This document shows, piece by piece, positions 46,912-55,913 of a stretch of DNA of 64,000 nt. The stretch comes from Prolixibacteraceae bacterium. Lineage in GTDB: Bacteria > Bacteroidota > Bacteroidia > Bacteroidales > Prolixibacteraceae. The stretch is taken from positions 124,001 through 188,000 of the forward strand of contig JAOARB010000032.1 in assembly GCA_025210775.1 (NCBI GenBank), read 5' to 3'. How positions within the stretch are numbered: the stretch's first letter is position 1; every line of letters starts with the position of its first letter. Below the pieces are notes generated by a model. It saw nothing but the letters and a program-made list of their open reading frames with translations, was not told where the DNA came from and did not search any database. The position numbers and the translations under genes were made by a program.

Positions 46912-47710
46912 CAATCCAATTGTTTATATATTCAAAAATAACATCTCGTTCATCTGATCGATGCAAATGATGTTTGGTCTTATCAAAAAGTTTAAAATCT
47001 ATTCTATCATGATATGAAGCCAATAGCTGACTCGTTTTAGGTGATGTCATACGATCTAAGGCACCATGTAAAATAAGAGTCTTTATTTCAAACGTGTTGT
47101 CTCTATCCATAATTTTCTTCCCTTGATTCTGTGCATCCACAAAAGTTTGTGTATCCACCTTATAGTGAATCAAAGGATCATTTAAGTCGGAGCTAAACAA
47201 CTTCCATTTTCTTGAAAATTGAAATTGTATCCCTTTTTTAGAGAACCACTGACATAAACGAGTAAAACCAGAATATGGAAAATGATCAAACAATATCCAT
47301 GGAGCTGAAATAATCCCCAAAGAGACCTTACTTCGCTTTTCTCCTGTCTGAAGATAACGTAAAGCTATATTCCCTCCCATACTATGTCCATACAGTAGAA
47401 TAGGCCTATCAGGGAAAAGCATCTGTACCTTTTCAACACTCTGATCAATCAAAGCAAATATGTCCTGATATGATCCAATAACAGCCCGTGGTCCCATAGA
47501 ACGACCATGCCCTTTCATATCGAAAGAGAAAACAGCCACTCCATGCTCTGCAAAACGACACAACCACTCTTTATAGAACAGCACATGTGCACCCAATCCA
47601 TGAATAAAAATCATGATCCTCTTCGGATTATTATCCACTGGCAAAAATTGGGTTGCATAAATCCCATCACCATACCAAGATTTATTATGTATTTCTACAG
47701 AACTACTCAT
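46889..47710 (-). CDS. Alpha/beta hydrolase (monoacylglycerol lipase-like)
   Basis: The 273-residue serine hydrolase has IFIHGLGAH (oxyanion loop), FDMKGHGRS, the nucleophile elbow GHSMGG and the acid/His of HGALDRMTSP and KTKHHLH. This places it with the Hydrolase_4/lysophospholipase group. No signal peptide is visible. Its 3' end overlaps the GSCFA gene, indicating coupled expression of two predicted esterase-type proteins. The substrate may be an acyl-lipid, by family only. Confidence 0.88.
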   Translation of the reverse strand: MSSSVEIHNKSWYGDGIYATQFLPVDNNPKRIMIFIHGLGAHVLFYKEWLCRFAEHGVAVFSFDMKGHGRSMGPRAVIGSYQDIFALIDQSVEKVQMLFPDRPILLYGHSMGGNIALRYLQTGEKRSKVSLGIISAPWILFDHFPYSGFTRLCQWFSKKGIQFQFSRKWKLFSSDLNDPLIHYKVDTQTFVDAQNQGKKIMDRDNTFEIKTLILHGALDRMTSPKTSQLLASYHDRIDFKLFDKTKHHLHRSDERDVIFEYINNWIDESLRNI

Positions 47711-47733
47711 CTATTACAATTTATCAATCATAA

Positions 47734-47741
47734 CAAATATA
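47734..47741 (-). promoter_or_regulatory. Possible hydrolase-GSCFA promoter -7 box
   Basis: Reads TATATTTG on the minus strand, a TAnnTTTG match 24 bases before the ATG. No matching -33 element at normal spacing. Confidence 0.4.
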
Positions 47742-47871
47742 AGCACTTTTTAAATCTTAAAGTTTCGAATGAATCAAAATAACACAACATCTTAACGTAG
47801 ACTATCTTTCAATATATAGTACGTAGAGAGCGAGGAGGATAAAAACAAAAAATATTGAAGTGTATAAAAAC

Positions 47872-47904
47872 AAAAAAAGCCATCTCTACAGAGATAGCTT
47901 TTTT
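47872..47904 (-). terminator. tRNA-Gln terminator
   Basis: On the minus strand AAAAAGCTATCTC pairs with GAGATGGCTTTTT around TGTA (one wobble) with an extended T-run, directly after the tRNA. Confidence 0.8.
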
Positions 47905-47908
47905 GCTG

Positions 47909-47981
47909 TTGACCCACCAGGGCTCGAACCTGGACTCTTCTGAACCAAAATCAGATGTGTTGCCAATTACACCATAGGTCA
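47909..47981 (-). tRNA. tRNA-Gln (anticodon UUG)
   Basis: A 73-base cloverleaf reads on the minus strand from TGACCTATGG. The acceptor arm TGACCTA pairs with TGGGTCA, the anticodon arm is TCTGA-TTTTGGT-TCAGA with TTG at 34-36, and the T arm contains GGTTCGAGCC. The discriminator is A and CCA is not encoded. A terminator follows. Confidence 0.95.
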
Positions 47982-48118
47982 ATCATGTGTGCCTTATTTG
48001 ATTAAGACGATGCAAATAAAAGGTGTTTTCTGTAAAGTTCAAAATTTTTAATCAAAAAAAAATCAACTTTTTTCAATCAACACTCATTACCAAAAAGTTA
48101 CGAAAACACCCTTTTTTA

Positions 48119-48421
48119 TTACATAAAACCTAGCTCTAGCCTTGCCTCTTCAGACATCATAGATTTATCCCAAGCAGGTTCAAAAGTTAATTCAACTTTT
48201 GCCTCTTTTATTCCTTCTACTCGTTCTGCAGAATATTTAACATCCTCAAGAATCATATCAGCAGCAGGACAATTAGGTGCAGTTAATGTCATTACAACCA
48301 TGGCTACATCCTCTTTCACATCTACACTATAAATCATCCCCAAGTCATATACGTTCACAGGAATCTCGGGATCATATACTTCTTTTAAATTCTCAATAAT
48401 CTCATCAATACGTTTATCCAT
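48119..48421 (-). CDS. Metal-sulfur cluster assembly factor (DUF59/SufT-like)
   Basis: The 100-residue MIP18/DUF59 protein shows YDPEIPVNVYDLGMIYSV and TLTAPNCPAADMI with the conserved Cys, followed by LTFEPAWDKSMMSEEARLELG. Homologues help mature or transfer Fe-S clusters. As the last gene of the suf operon, 11 bases after sufE, it is probably a SufT-type accessory. It lacks the longer N-terminal domain of SufT proper. Confidence 0.9.
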   Translation of the reverse strand: MDKRIDEIIENLKEVYDPEIPVNVYDLGMIYSVDVKEDVAMVVMTLTAPNCPAADMILEDVKYSAERVEGIKEAKVELTFEPAWDKSMMSEEARLELGFM

Positions 48422-48432
48422 GACGTAGTTTT

Positions 48433-48861
48433 TTATGCATTAAGTTTTCTATCGTATGCAAGAGCATACAATCTCATCTGCTTCACCATCGACAACAAGC
48501 CATTTGATCGTGTTGGTGAAAGGTGTTGTGTTAATCCGATCTTATCAATAAAATATAATTCTGATTCAATAATCTCCTTTGGAGTTCGATCAGAATAAAC
48601 TTTCAATAAAAGTGAAACCAAGCCTTTTACAATGATTGCATCACTTTCGCCTTCAAAATGTAAGGTCCCATTCTCAAAAGTAGGATAAAGCCAAACACGA
48701 CTCTGACAACCTTTAATCAAGTAGTTATCTACTTTATATTTAGGGTCAATATCTGACAATTCATTCCCCATCTCAATTAGATTGGCATACTTATCCATCC
48801 AATCATCAAACATTGAGAAATCTTCAATTATTTCGTCTTGTACTTGGTTAATACTTTTCAT
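48433..48861 (-). CDS. sufE: Cysteine desulfurase sulfur acceptor SufE
   Basis: SufE accepts persulfide sulfur from SufS and passes it to SufBCD. The KGCQSRVWL motif with the acceptor Cys is intact, and the QVQDEIIEDFSMFDDWMDKYANLIEMG start fits the family. I choose the ATG at 48861 (142 residues); the frame extends 13 codons further to 48900. It lies 29-68 bases after sufS. Confidence 0.95.
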   Translation of the reverse strand: MKSINQVQDEIIEDFSMFDDWMDKYANLIEMGNELSDIDPKYKVDNYLIKGCQSRVWLYPTFENGTLHFEGESDAIIVKGLVSLLLKVYSDRTPKEIIESELYFIDKIGLTQHLSPTRSNGLLSMVKQMRLYALAYDRKLNA

Positions 48862-48929
48862 TTCATATTTACTTTTATTCGCAAGAATTTTCTTCTTCAC
48901 AAAAATAGAAAAAAGATTCGCTCTTCGTA

Positions 48930-50156
48930 TTATAAAAACATCTGCTGTAATCTTAACAAAGCATTGTAGAATTGATCTATCTCTTCTTTTGTATTATATG
49001 GAGAAAGAGACACTCTTGTCATTCCTTGTACTTTATAATGATCCATAATAGGATCTACACATAAACGACCTGTTCTTACGGCAAAACCTAGCTGATCTAA
49101 CAAAGTACCTAGATCAAAATGATGAATTCCATCAATCGCAAAAGAGATAATTCCAACCTTATTATCGGCTTCTCCAAAGAAACGCATACCTTCAATTTGT
49201 CGAAGCTTACTCATAGCATAACAATAAAGTTCATGCTCCCATTCAAACAGTGCTGGTTTACCATATTTCGCAACAAACGAAACAGCCTCTCCTAAAGCGA
49301 TAACATCAATATAATTTGGTGTTCCCGGTTCAAACTTATATGGTAGAACATTAAATGTTGTCTCTCCAAAAGTAACAGTATCAATCATCTCTCCACCAGT
49401 CATAAAAGGAGGCATCTTATCTAAAATCTCTTTCTTTCCATAAAGAACTCCTGTTCCTGTTGGACCGTAAATCTTATGTCCCGAAAAAGCATAAAAATCA
49501 CAATCTAGCTTCTGTACATCGACCTCACAGTGTGCAATACCTTGTGCTCCATCAATCAAAACATAGGCCCCATTCTCATGTCCCATACGAATAATCTCAG
49601 AAATAGGATTAATCGTACCCAAAGCATTAGAGGCATGGTTCACTGCAACAATCTTTGTCTTCTCATTTAGTAATGAAGCAAAAGCATCTAAATCCAACTC
49701 TCCTTTATCAGAAAATGGAATAACCCTTAATACTGCACCTTTCCTTTGACATAACATCTGCCATGGTACAATATTCGCATGATGTTCTAATTCAGAAACA
49801 ATAATCTCATCACCTTGGTTAATACAAAGTTCTCCTAAAGAAAAAGCAACCAAATTTATTGATTCCGTTGTCCCTTTAGTAAAGATCACCTCTTCGCGAC
49901 TCGATGCATTCATAAAATTCACTACAATATCACGAGCATCCTCATAAGCCTTGGTAGCATCTGCAGCCATCTTATGTGTACCACGGTGAATATTACCATT
50001 CACCTTCATCATATAGTGATCCAACTTCTGGGCTACAGAAATTGGCTTTTGTGTTGTCGCAGCATTATCAAAATATACCAACTTCTTTTTTGGGTGTATA
50101 TCTTGATATAATATAGGAAAATGACTTCTAAATTCCTGAAAATCAAAACTCATCAT
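48930..50156 (-). CDS. sufS: Cysteine desulfurase SufS
   Basis: The 408-residue PLP class V aminotransferase strips sulfur from cysteine. YFDNAATTQKP, the His of SELEHHANIVPW and the PLP lysine in FYAFSGHKIYGPTGTG are intact. The active-site Cys366 sits in AVRTGRLCVDP, where the usual sequence is RTGHHCAQP: the Cys is retained but the two preceding His are Arg-Leu. Positioned between sufD and sufE, after a hairpin-containing gap of 130 bases. Confidence 0.96.
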   Translation of the reverse strand: MMSFDFQEFRSHFPILYQDIHPKKKLVYFDNAATTQKPISVAQKLDHYMMKVNGNIHRGTHKMAADATKAYEDARDIVVNFMNASSREEVIFTKGTTESINLVAFSLGELCINQGDEIIVSELEHHANIVPWQMLCQRKGAVLRVIPFSDKGELDLDAFASLLNEKTKIVAVNHASNALGTINPISEIIRMGHENGAYVLIDGAQGIAHCEVDVQKLDCDFYAFSGHKIYGPTGTGVLYGKKEILDKMPPFMTGGEMIDTVTFGETTFNVLPYKFEPGTPNYIDVIALGEAVSFVAKYGKPALFEWEHELYCYAMSKLRQIEGMRFFGEADNKVGIISFAIDGIHHFDLGTLLDQLGFAVRTGRLCVDPIMDHYKVQGMTRVSLSPYNTKEEIDQFYNALLRLQQMFL

Positions 50157-50168
50157 AACTATAAATTT

Positions 50169-50214
50169 AAAAGGGATACCTCATTATAAAATACAATAAA
50201 TGAGATATCCCTTT
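50169..50214 (-). other. Hairpin between sufD and sufS
   Basis: AAAGGGATACCTCATT at 50170 pairs with AATGAGATATCCCTTT (one mismatch). The U-tract is weak. It may partially terminate or protect the 3' end of the sufBCD segment, setting different levels for sufSE. A second small AAGCCTA/TAGGCCTT hairpin follows at 50225-50246. Confidence 0.5.
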
Positions 50215-50286
50215 AATATAATAACAAGCCTAATAAGATAGGCCTTCTCTTTACATATAAAGCACTCTCACCAATCCTATAGATTT

Positions 50287-51654
50287 CTAAGAGTTACATT
50301 CAATACTACATGAATCACATGGTGACGATTCCCCACGTAATCTCTTCTCTAACAGTTCATCGATACGATCTCTCAATGGCAAAATACGCACATTAGAAAG
50401 CACATCATGAGCAAAAGCAAAGATCATCATCAAACGAGCTTCATCTTCGCCAATACCACGAGAACGCAAATAAAATAGAGCTTCTTCGTCTACTTGACCT
50501 ACGGTAGCACCGTGACTACATTTCACATCATCATTGTCGATGATCAGCTGTGGTTTGGTATTCATTTGAGCAGTCTCTGTTAGCAACAGACTATTATTCT
50601 GTTGGAAAGCAGCAGTCTTCTCTGCATAAGGAAGTACATGAATACAACCAGTAAAACCACCAACGGAATTACCAGACATCACATTTTTATATACTTGATT
50701 ACTGTTACAACGAGGTACAGCGTGATATATGGTTGTGAAGTTATCCACATGCTGTTCTTTATCGGCCACCGAAATTCCATACATGTTTGCAGAAGCATTC
50801 TCTCCATTTAGGTTGATCGTCAAATTATTTCTGATCAAACCACCATGAAGAACCAATGCATGAGTCAAAACATTAGAGTTCGATTTCTGCTCAATATTTA
50901 TACCACCTAGATTGATGGTATTGTTACTTTGATTCTGAACATTATAAACATCTAGTGAAGCATTATCTTTCACCAACACCTCTGTCATGTTATTGAAAAC
51001 AAAAGAATGATCTGAAAGGGTATGATCACAAAATGCCAATTTCACTTCACTCCCTTTTTCAAGAAGTACCACATTACGTTGGGTACACATTCTATCCGAT
51101 TCTCCAGACAAAAGGTTAATCACTTGAATAGGACGCTCCAAAACCACATTCTTGTCCACATGAATAAACAAACCATCTTGGGCAAACATGCTATTTAATG
51201 CCAAAACAGGATCTTTCGTTTCATCAGTAAATTGGTACAATACTTCATTGACCTTTTCTGGATGAGCAGTGATCGCTTCTTGAAGACTACAAATAGTAAC
51301 TCCTTTTGCCAAATCAGATGTTTGGTTCTTTGGTGAATACCATCCATTAACCATTAGTATAGTGTGAGTATCCAAATCTGGTACTTCACACTCAAACACC
51401 TCTGCTAAATTTAGATGAGCCTCTTCTCTAGATGGAACAACCTCCCATTTTCTATCAAAGACCTCTACTAAACTAGTATATTTATAATTCTCTACTTTCT
51501 TTGAAGGAACTCCCTGAGCAACAAAAGCATCAAGAGCCATTGCTCTTCTTTCGTTCATCAGGCTAGGAGCACTTCGCAAAATCGCATCTTTCTTCTCTCC
51601 ATACAATGATTGAAGAGATTCTGTTGCAGTATTTAACGCTGTATTATCGCTCAT
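50287..51654 (-). CDS. sufD: Fe-S cluster assembly protein SufD
   Basis: The 455-residue scaffold component pairs with SufB on the SufC ATPase. The right-handed beta-helix core and the C-terminal CSHGATVGQVDEEALFYLRSRGIGEDEAR segment are typical. It is five bases from sufC. The C-terminus adds a Cys-rich tail (SSPCDSCSIECNS), possibly a family quirk. Confidence 0.95.
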   Translation of the reverse strand: MSDNTALNTATESLQSLYGEKKDAILRSAPSLMNERRAMALDAFVAQGVPSKKVENYKYTSLVEVFDRKWEVVPSREEAHLNLAEVFECEVPDLDTHTILMVNGWYSPKNQTSDLAKGVTICSLQEAITAHPEKVNEVLYQFTDETKDPVLALNSMFAQDGLFIHVDKNVVLERPIQVINLLSGESDRMCTQRNVVLLEKGSEVKLAFCDHTLSDHSFVFNNMTEVLVKDNASLDVYNVQNQSNNTINLGGINIEQKSNSNVLTHALVLHGGLIRNNLTINLNGENASANMYGISVADKEQHVDNFTTIYHAVPRCNSNQVYKNVMSGNSVGGFTGCIHVLPYAEKTAAFQQNNSLLLTETAQMNTKPQLIIDNDDVKCSHGATVGQVDEEALFYLRSRGIGEDEARLMMIFAFAHDVLSNVRILPLRDRIDELLEKRLRGESSPCDSCSIECNS

Positions 51655-51659
51655 AAGGC

Positions 51660-52412
51660 TTATTCTCCCATTTCTTCTTTAATCCAATCGTATCCTTTTT
51701 CTTCTAGCTCCAATGCAAGCTCTTTACCTGCAGTCTTTACAATACGCCCTTTATAAAGGATATGAACATAGTCTGGAACGATATAATCTAGAAGACGTTG
51801 GTAGTGAGTTACTACAATAGTTGCATTATCTTTTGTTTTTAATGCATTTACACCATTAGCAACCACACGCAAAGCATCAATATCCAAACCAGAATCTGTC
51901 TCATCTAAGATAGATAACTTTGGTTGAAGCATCGCCATTTGGAAAATCTCATTCTTTTTCTTCTCTCCTCCAGAGAAACCTTCATTAACGGAGCGGTTTG
52001 TAAGAGTTGAATCAATATGAACCAAATCTTTTTTCTCTCTCATCATTTTCAAGAAATCTCCAGCTTTCAAAGGAGGTAGGTTACGATACTTTCTGTGTTC
52101 ATTCACAGCCGTACGTAAAAAGTTCACCATACTAACACCAGGAATTTCTACTGGATATTGGAAACTCAAGAAAAGACCTTCTCTTGAACGATCTTCTGGA
52201 GATAGATCCAATAAATCTTTTCCATCAAAATCAACAGATCCACCGATGATCTCATATTTATCATTTCCCGATAACACATTGGCCAAAGTAGATTTACCTG
52301 CTCCATTTGGCCCCATAATTGCGTGTACTTCTCCTGGTTTTACTTCAAGATCCAGTCCATTAAGGATTTGTTTTCCTTCTACAGAAGCTTGAAGATTTTT
52401 TATCTTTAGCAT
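51660..52412 (-). CDS. sufC: Fe-S cluster assembly ATPase SufC
   Basis: The 250-residue ABC-type ATPase shows Walker A GPNGAGKSTLA, the SufC-specific signature FSGGEKKKNEIFQMA, Walker B LSILDETDSGLD and an H-loop VVTHYQRLL. It energises SufBCD. It follows sufB by 37 bases. Confidence 0.98.
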   Translation of the reverse strand: MLKIKNLQASVEGKQILNGLDLEVKPGEVHAIMGPNGAGKSTLANVLSGNDKYEIIGGSVDFDGKDLLDLSPEDRSREGLFLSFQYPVEIPGVSMVNFLRTAVNEHRKYRNLPPLKAGDFLKMMREKKDLVHIDSTLTNRSVNEGFSGGEKKKNEIFQMAMLQPKLSILDETDSGLDIDALRVVANGVNALKTKDNATIVVTHYQRLLDYIVPDYVHILYKGRIVKTAGKELALELEEKGYDWIKEEMGE

Positions 52413-52449
52413 AACTATTTTCTTTTCTCTTTTTTACTTCAACAATTCT

Positions 52450-53895
52450 TTACCCTACACTTCCCTCTAAGCTAATCTCTAATAATCTTTGAGCTTCAAC
52501 AGCAAATTCCATTGGTAACTTATTTATCACCTCTTTTGCATATCCATTCACAATCATTCCAATAGCATCTTCTGTAGAAATACCTCTCTGATTGCAATAG
52601 AAAATTTGATCTTCTCCAATCTTAGACGTCGTCGCCTCATGTTCTACTACTGCAGTATTGTTTGCAACTTCAACATATGGGAAAGTGTGAGCCCCACACT
52701 GATTTCCTAATAACAATGAATCACATTGTGAAAAGTTGCGGGCATTGTTTGCATTCTTTCCTACTTTAACCAAACCACGATAAGCATTGCTCGATTTTCC
52801 AGCAGAAATACCTTTGGATACAATCGTACTCTTGGAGTTTTTTCCAATATGTATCATCTTCGTTCCTGTATCTGCTTGTTGATAATTGTTGGTCAACGCA
52901 ACCGAATTAAATTCAGCTACAGTATCATCTCCAATCAAAATACAACTAGGATATTTCCATGTTATCGCAGATCCTGTCTCTACCTGATTCCAAAGAAGTT
53001 TGGATCTATCTCCTTTACAGATACCTCGTTTGGTTACGAAGTTGTAGATTCCTCCCTTACCATTTTTATCTCCAGGATACCAGTTTTGTACTGTACTGTA
53101 CTTCACTTCAGCTTCCTTCTCAACGATAATCTCAACGATGGCAGCATGAAGCTGATTCTCGTCTCGTTGTGGTGCTGTACATCCTTCTAGATAGGAAACA
53201 TAAGAACCTTCTTCTGCCACAATCAATGTTCTCTCAAACTGACCTGTGTTAGAAGCATTAATTCTAAAATAGGTAGACAATTCCATTGGACAACGAACGC
53301 CCTTTGGAATATAACAGAATGAACCATCACTAAACACAGCTGAATTTAATGCTGCGAAATAGTTATCTGTATATGGAACGGATTTACCCAAATACTTTTG
53401 GATTAAATCTGGATGTTCTAAAACGGCTTCACTAAACGAACAAAAGATAATTCCTTTTTCAGACAAAGTCTCTTTAAAAGTAGTCTTTACTGAAACACTA
53501 TCAATTACAGCATCTACTGCAACCCCAGTCAATTGTTTTTGCTCTTCTAGTGGTATACCTAATTTGTCAAATGTCGCCAATAATTCTGGATCTACTTCAT
53601 CCAGACTTTCATATTTTGGCTGACTCTTTGGTGCAGCATAATAGATTATATCTTGAAAATCTATCTCTGGTATATTGAGATGTGCCCATTGAGGCATCTT
53701 CATCTTTTGCCAATAGCGGAATGCTTTAAGACGAAAATCCAACATGAACTTCGGCTCTTTCTTCTTTGAAGAGATAAGGCGAATCACATCTTCATTCAGT
53801 CCTTTCCCAATCGTTTCTGTATCGATATCCGACACAAATCCATATTGGTATTCCCTCTGTGTAACTTCATTAAGTAACTTATCTTGATCTCCCAT
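52450..53895 (-). CDS. sufB: Fe-S cluster assembly protein SufB
   Basis: The 481-residue scaffold carries YIPKGVRCPMELSTYFRIN, LEGCTAPQRDENQLHAAIVE and the C-terminal SKIGEDQIFYCNQRGIS, all diagnostic. First gene of the operon; its promoter is interlocked with that of thiL. Confidence 0.97.
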   Translation of the reverse strand: MGDQDKLLNEVTQREYQYGFVSDIDTETIGKGLNEDVIRLISSKKKEPKFMLDFRLKAFRYWQKMKMPQWAHLNIPEIDFQDIIYYAAPKSQPKYESLDEVDPELLATFDKLGIPLEEQKQLTGVAVDAVIDSVSVKTTFKETLSEKGIIFCSFSEAVLEHPDLIQKYLGKSVPYTDNYFAALNSAVFSDGSFCYIPKGVRCPMELSTYFRINASNTGQFERTLIVAEEGSYVSYLEGCTAPQRDENQLHAAIVEIIVEKEAEVKYSTVQNWYPGDKNGKGGIYNFVTKRGICKGDRSKLLWNQVETGSAITWKYPSCILIGDDTVAEFNSVALTNNYQQADTGTKMIHIGKNSKSTIVSKGISAGKSSNAYRGLVKVGKNANNARNFSQCDSLLLGNQCGAHTFPYVEVANNTAVVEHEATTSKIGEDQIFYCNQRGISTEDAIGMIVNGYAKEVINKLPMEFAVEAQRLLEISLEGSVG

Positions 53896-54029
53896 CTTGA
53901 TTCCTCAATTTTGTGTCTAAAAACCTAATTTCTAGACATATCAACATCTGAAATAACGTCTTTCAAAATCACCTCTCTCTCATTGGTAATTCCATGATAA
54001 CTGAGTTATTCAGACTGGTTTAAAATTAA

Positions 54030-54060
54030 TTGCAAAGATAACAAACAAATCTTACTTTTG
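54030..54060 (+). promoter_or_regulatory. thiL promoter
   Basis: TTG at 54030-54032, 20 bases, then TACTTTTG at 54053-54060: complete Bacteroidota promoter ahead of thiL. Confidence 0.75.
54033..54040 (-). promoter_or_regulatory. sufB promoter -7 box
   Basis: On the minus strand this is TATCTTTG, an exact TAnnTTTG. It abuts the -33 element of thiL on the other strand, so RNA polymerase cannot occupy both. No clear -33 element was found for it. Confidence 0.55.
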
Positions 54061-54113
54061 CATCAGAAAAGTTATAAATCATACCAATAGGTCTTAAAAA
54101 TAATGTGATCCTT

Positions 54114-55163
54114 ATGAGCAATCAAAAAACGGAATTATCCGACCTTGGAGAGTTTGGTCTTATCAAGCACTTAACCAATAAAATTGAATTACAAAACGAA
54201 AGTAGCATCAAAGGTGTTGGAGACGACTGTGCGGTCTTAAACTATCCAAATAAAAGAGTGGTAGTCACTACTGACATGCTAACCGAAGGTATTCACTTCA
54301 ACCTAATGTATGTACCCCTGAAACATCTTGGATACAAATCGATTGCGGTGAATCTTTCTGATGTATATGCAATGAATGCAACACCGAAACAAGTTACGGT
54401 TTCTATTGCTCTATCATCTAAATTTTCTCTTGAAGCAATCGAACAATTATATCAAGGTATACACTTGGCTTGCCAACATTATGGTGTAGATCTTGTTGGA
54501 GGCGATACGACCTCTTCTTTAACTGGACTAACCATCTCGGTTACGGCTATTGGAGAAGTGGATGAAGACAAAGTTGTATATAGATGTGGAGCAAAACCTA
54601 CAAACCTTTTATGTGTTTCTGGTGATCTTGGTGGCGCTTACATGGGACTTCAACTTCTTGAAAGAGAAAATGAAGTTTTCAAAGTGGACCCTAATATGAA
54701 ACCTCAATTTAAGGAGTATGACTACTTATTAGAGCGTCAATTAAAGCCAGAACCAAGAAGAGATGTCATCAAAATGTTAGCGGACAACAACGTCTGTCCT
54801 ACATCTATGATCGACATTTCCGATGGACTATCTTCAGAGATTCTACACCTTTGTGAAGAGTCTAGCGTTGGATGCCGACTTTATGAAGATAAAATACCAT
54901 ACCACCCAAATACGCAAGATTTAGCACAAGAGATGAATATCAATCCTATCGTTGCTGCATTGAATGGTGGGGAAGATTATGAACTTCTTTTTACGGTGGA
55001 TATCAAAGATTACGAAAGAATCAAAAACAATCCATTGATTACAGTCCTTGGTCATATCACGGAAGCACAAGAAGGAGCCAATCTAGTTACTGCTGGAATG
55101 GGTAAATTTATACCTCTTGAAGCGCAAGGATGGAATCCTATGATGAACAAAATAGAAGAGTAA
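54114..55163 (+). CDS. thiL: Thiamine-monophosphate kinase
   Basis: ThiL phosphorylates thiamine phosphate to the active cofactor. The 349-residue protein has LGEFGLIKHLTNK, GVGDDCAVL, TTDMLTEGIHFNL, NLSDVYAMNATPKQ and ISDGLSSEILHL, the metal and ATP-binding motifs of the family. I start at the ATG at 54114; a GTG three codons upstream is the only longer option. It is monocistronic with its own terminator. Confidence 0.96.
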   Translation: MSNQKTELSDLGEFGLIKHLTNKIELQNESSIKGVGDDCAVLNYPNKRVVVTTDMLTEGIHFNLMYVPLKHLGYKSIAVNLSDVYAMNATPKQVTVSIALSSKFSLEAIEQLYQGIHLACQHYGVDLVGGDTTSSLTGLTISVTAIGEVDEDKVVYRCGAKPTNLLCVSGDLGGAYMGLQLLERENEVFKVDPNMKPQFKEYDYLLERQLKPEPRRDVIKMLADNNVCPTSMIDISDGLSSEILHLCEESSVGCRLYEDKIPYHPNTQDLAQEMNINPIVAALNGGEDYELLFTVDIKDYERIKNNPLITVLGHITEAQEGANLVTAGMGKFIPLEAQGWNPMMNKIEE

Positions 55164-55169
55164 AAAATT

Positions 55170-55205
55170 AAAAAGGGAGACTTTAATTAAAAGCTCCCTT
55201 TTTTT
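55170..55205 (+). terminator. Terminator between thiL and rprY (convergent)
   Basis: AAAAAGGGAG pairs with CTCCCTTTTT with A- and T-runs on both sides, so it can serve both converging genes. Confidence 0.8.
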
Positions 55206-55208
55206 AAC

Positions 55209-55910
55209 TTAAACAATAAGTTTATATCCTTTTCCGTGTACGTTAATAATCTCAACGCTTGGCTCTTGTTTTAGATGCTTACGTAATTTCGTAATATAAA
55301 CATCCATACTTCTCGCATTAAAATAATTATCGTCTACCCATATCGTTTTCAACGCAAAATTTCTTTCTAAAACCTTGTTGGCATTTACACAAAGTAAACG
55401 TAACAGATCCGATTCTTTCGTTGTCAACTTAGTTATACCTTCATTCAACTGATTCGTTAGGGTTTGTTTTCTTGAATCAAAACTTAAATTACCTAACTTA
55501 AATACAGTTTGTGCAGACTCTTGGTTCTCTTGTGAAATACGACGAAGAATAGCTTCAATACGGAAAATCAACTCTTCCATACTAAATGGCTTGGTCATAT
55601 AATCATCCGCTCCTATTTTAAAGCCTTCCAATACATCCTCTTTAAGGTTTTTCGCCGTTAAGAAAATAATAGGAATATCCGCATTTACCATACGAATATC
55701 TTTAGCTAAAGAGAAACCATCTTTCTTTGGCATCATTACATCAAAAATACAAAGACTATACTTACTCTTCATAAAACCATGGTAAGCAGCCTCTCCATCC
55801 TCAAAAAGGTCCGTATCGTACCCTTTCGCCACGAGATACTCTTTCAGTAATAGACCCAAATTCTCGTCATCTTCTGCTAGTAAAATGCGTGTTTTTTGTT
55901 CCATAATCAT
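55209..55910 (-). CDS. rprY: OmpR-family response regulator (RprY-like)
   Basis: The 233-residue regulator has a receiver domain with phosphorylation site Asp57 (CIFDVMMPKKDG), KPFSMEEL, and an OmpR winged-helix C-terminus (LTTKESDLLRLL...SMDVYITKLRKHL...GKGYKLIV). Sequence character closely follows Bacteroides RprY. The start may instead be the second Met at 55904. It follows its kinase by three bases. Confidence 0.9.
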   Translation of the reverse strand: MIMEQKTRILLAEDDENLGLLLKEYLVAKGYDTDLFEDGEAAYHGFMKSKYSLCIFDVMMPKKDGFSLAKDIRMVNADIPIIFLTAKNLKEDVLEGFKIGADDYMTKPFSMEELIFRIEAILRRISQENQESAQTVFKLGNLSFDSRKQTLTNQLNEGITKLTTKESDLLRLLCVNANKVLERNFALKTIWVDDNYFNARSMDVYITKLRKHLKQEPSVEIINVHGKGYKLIV

Positions 55911-55913
55911 ATT

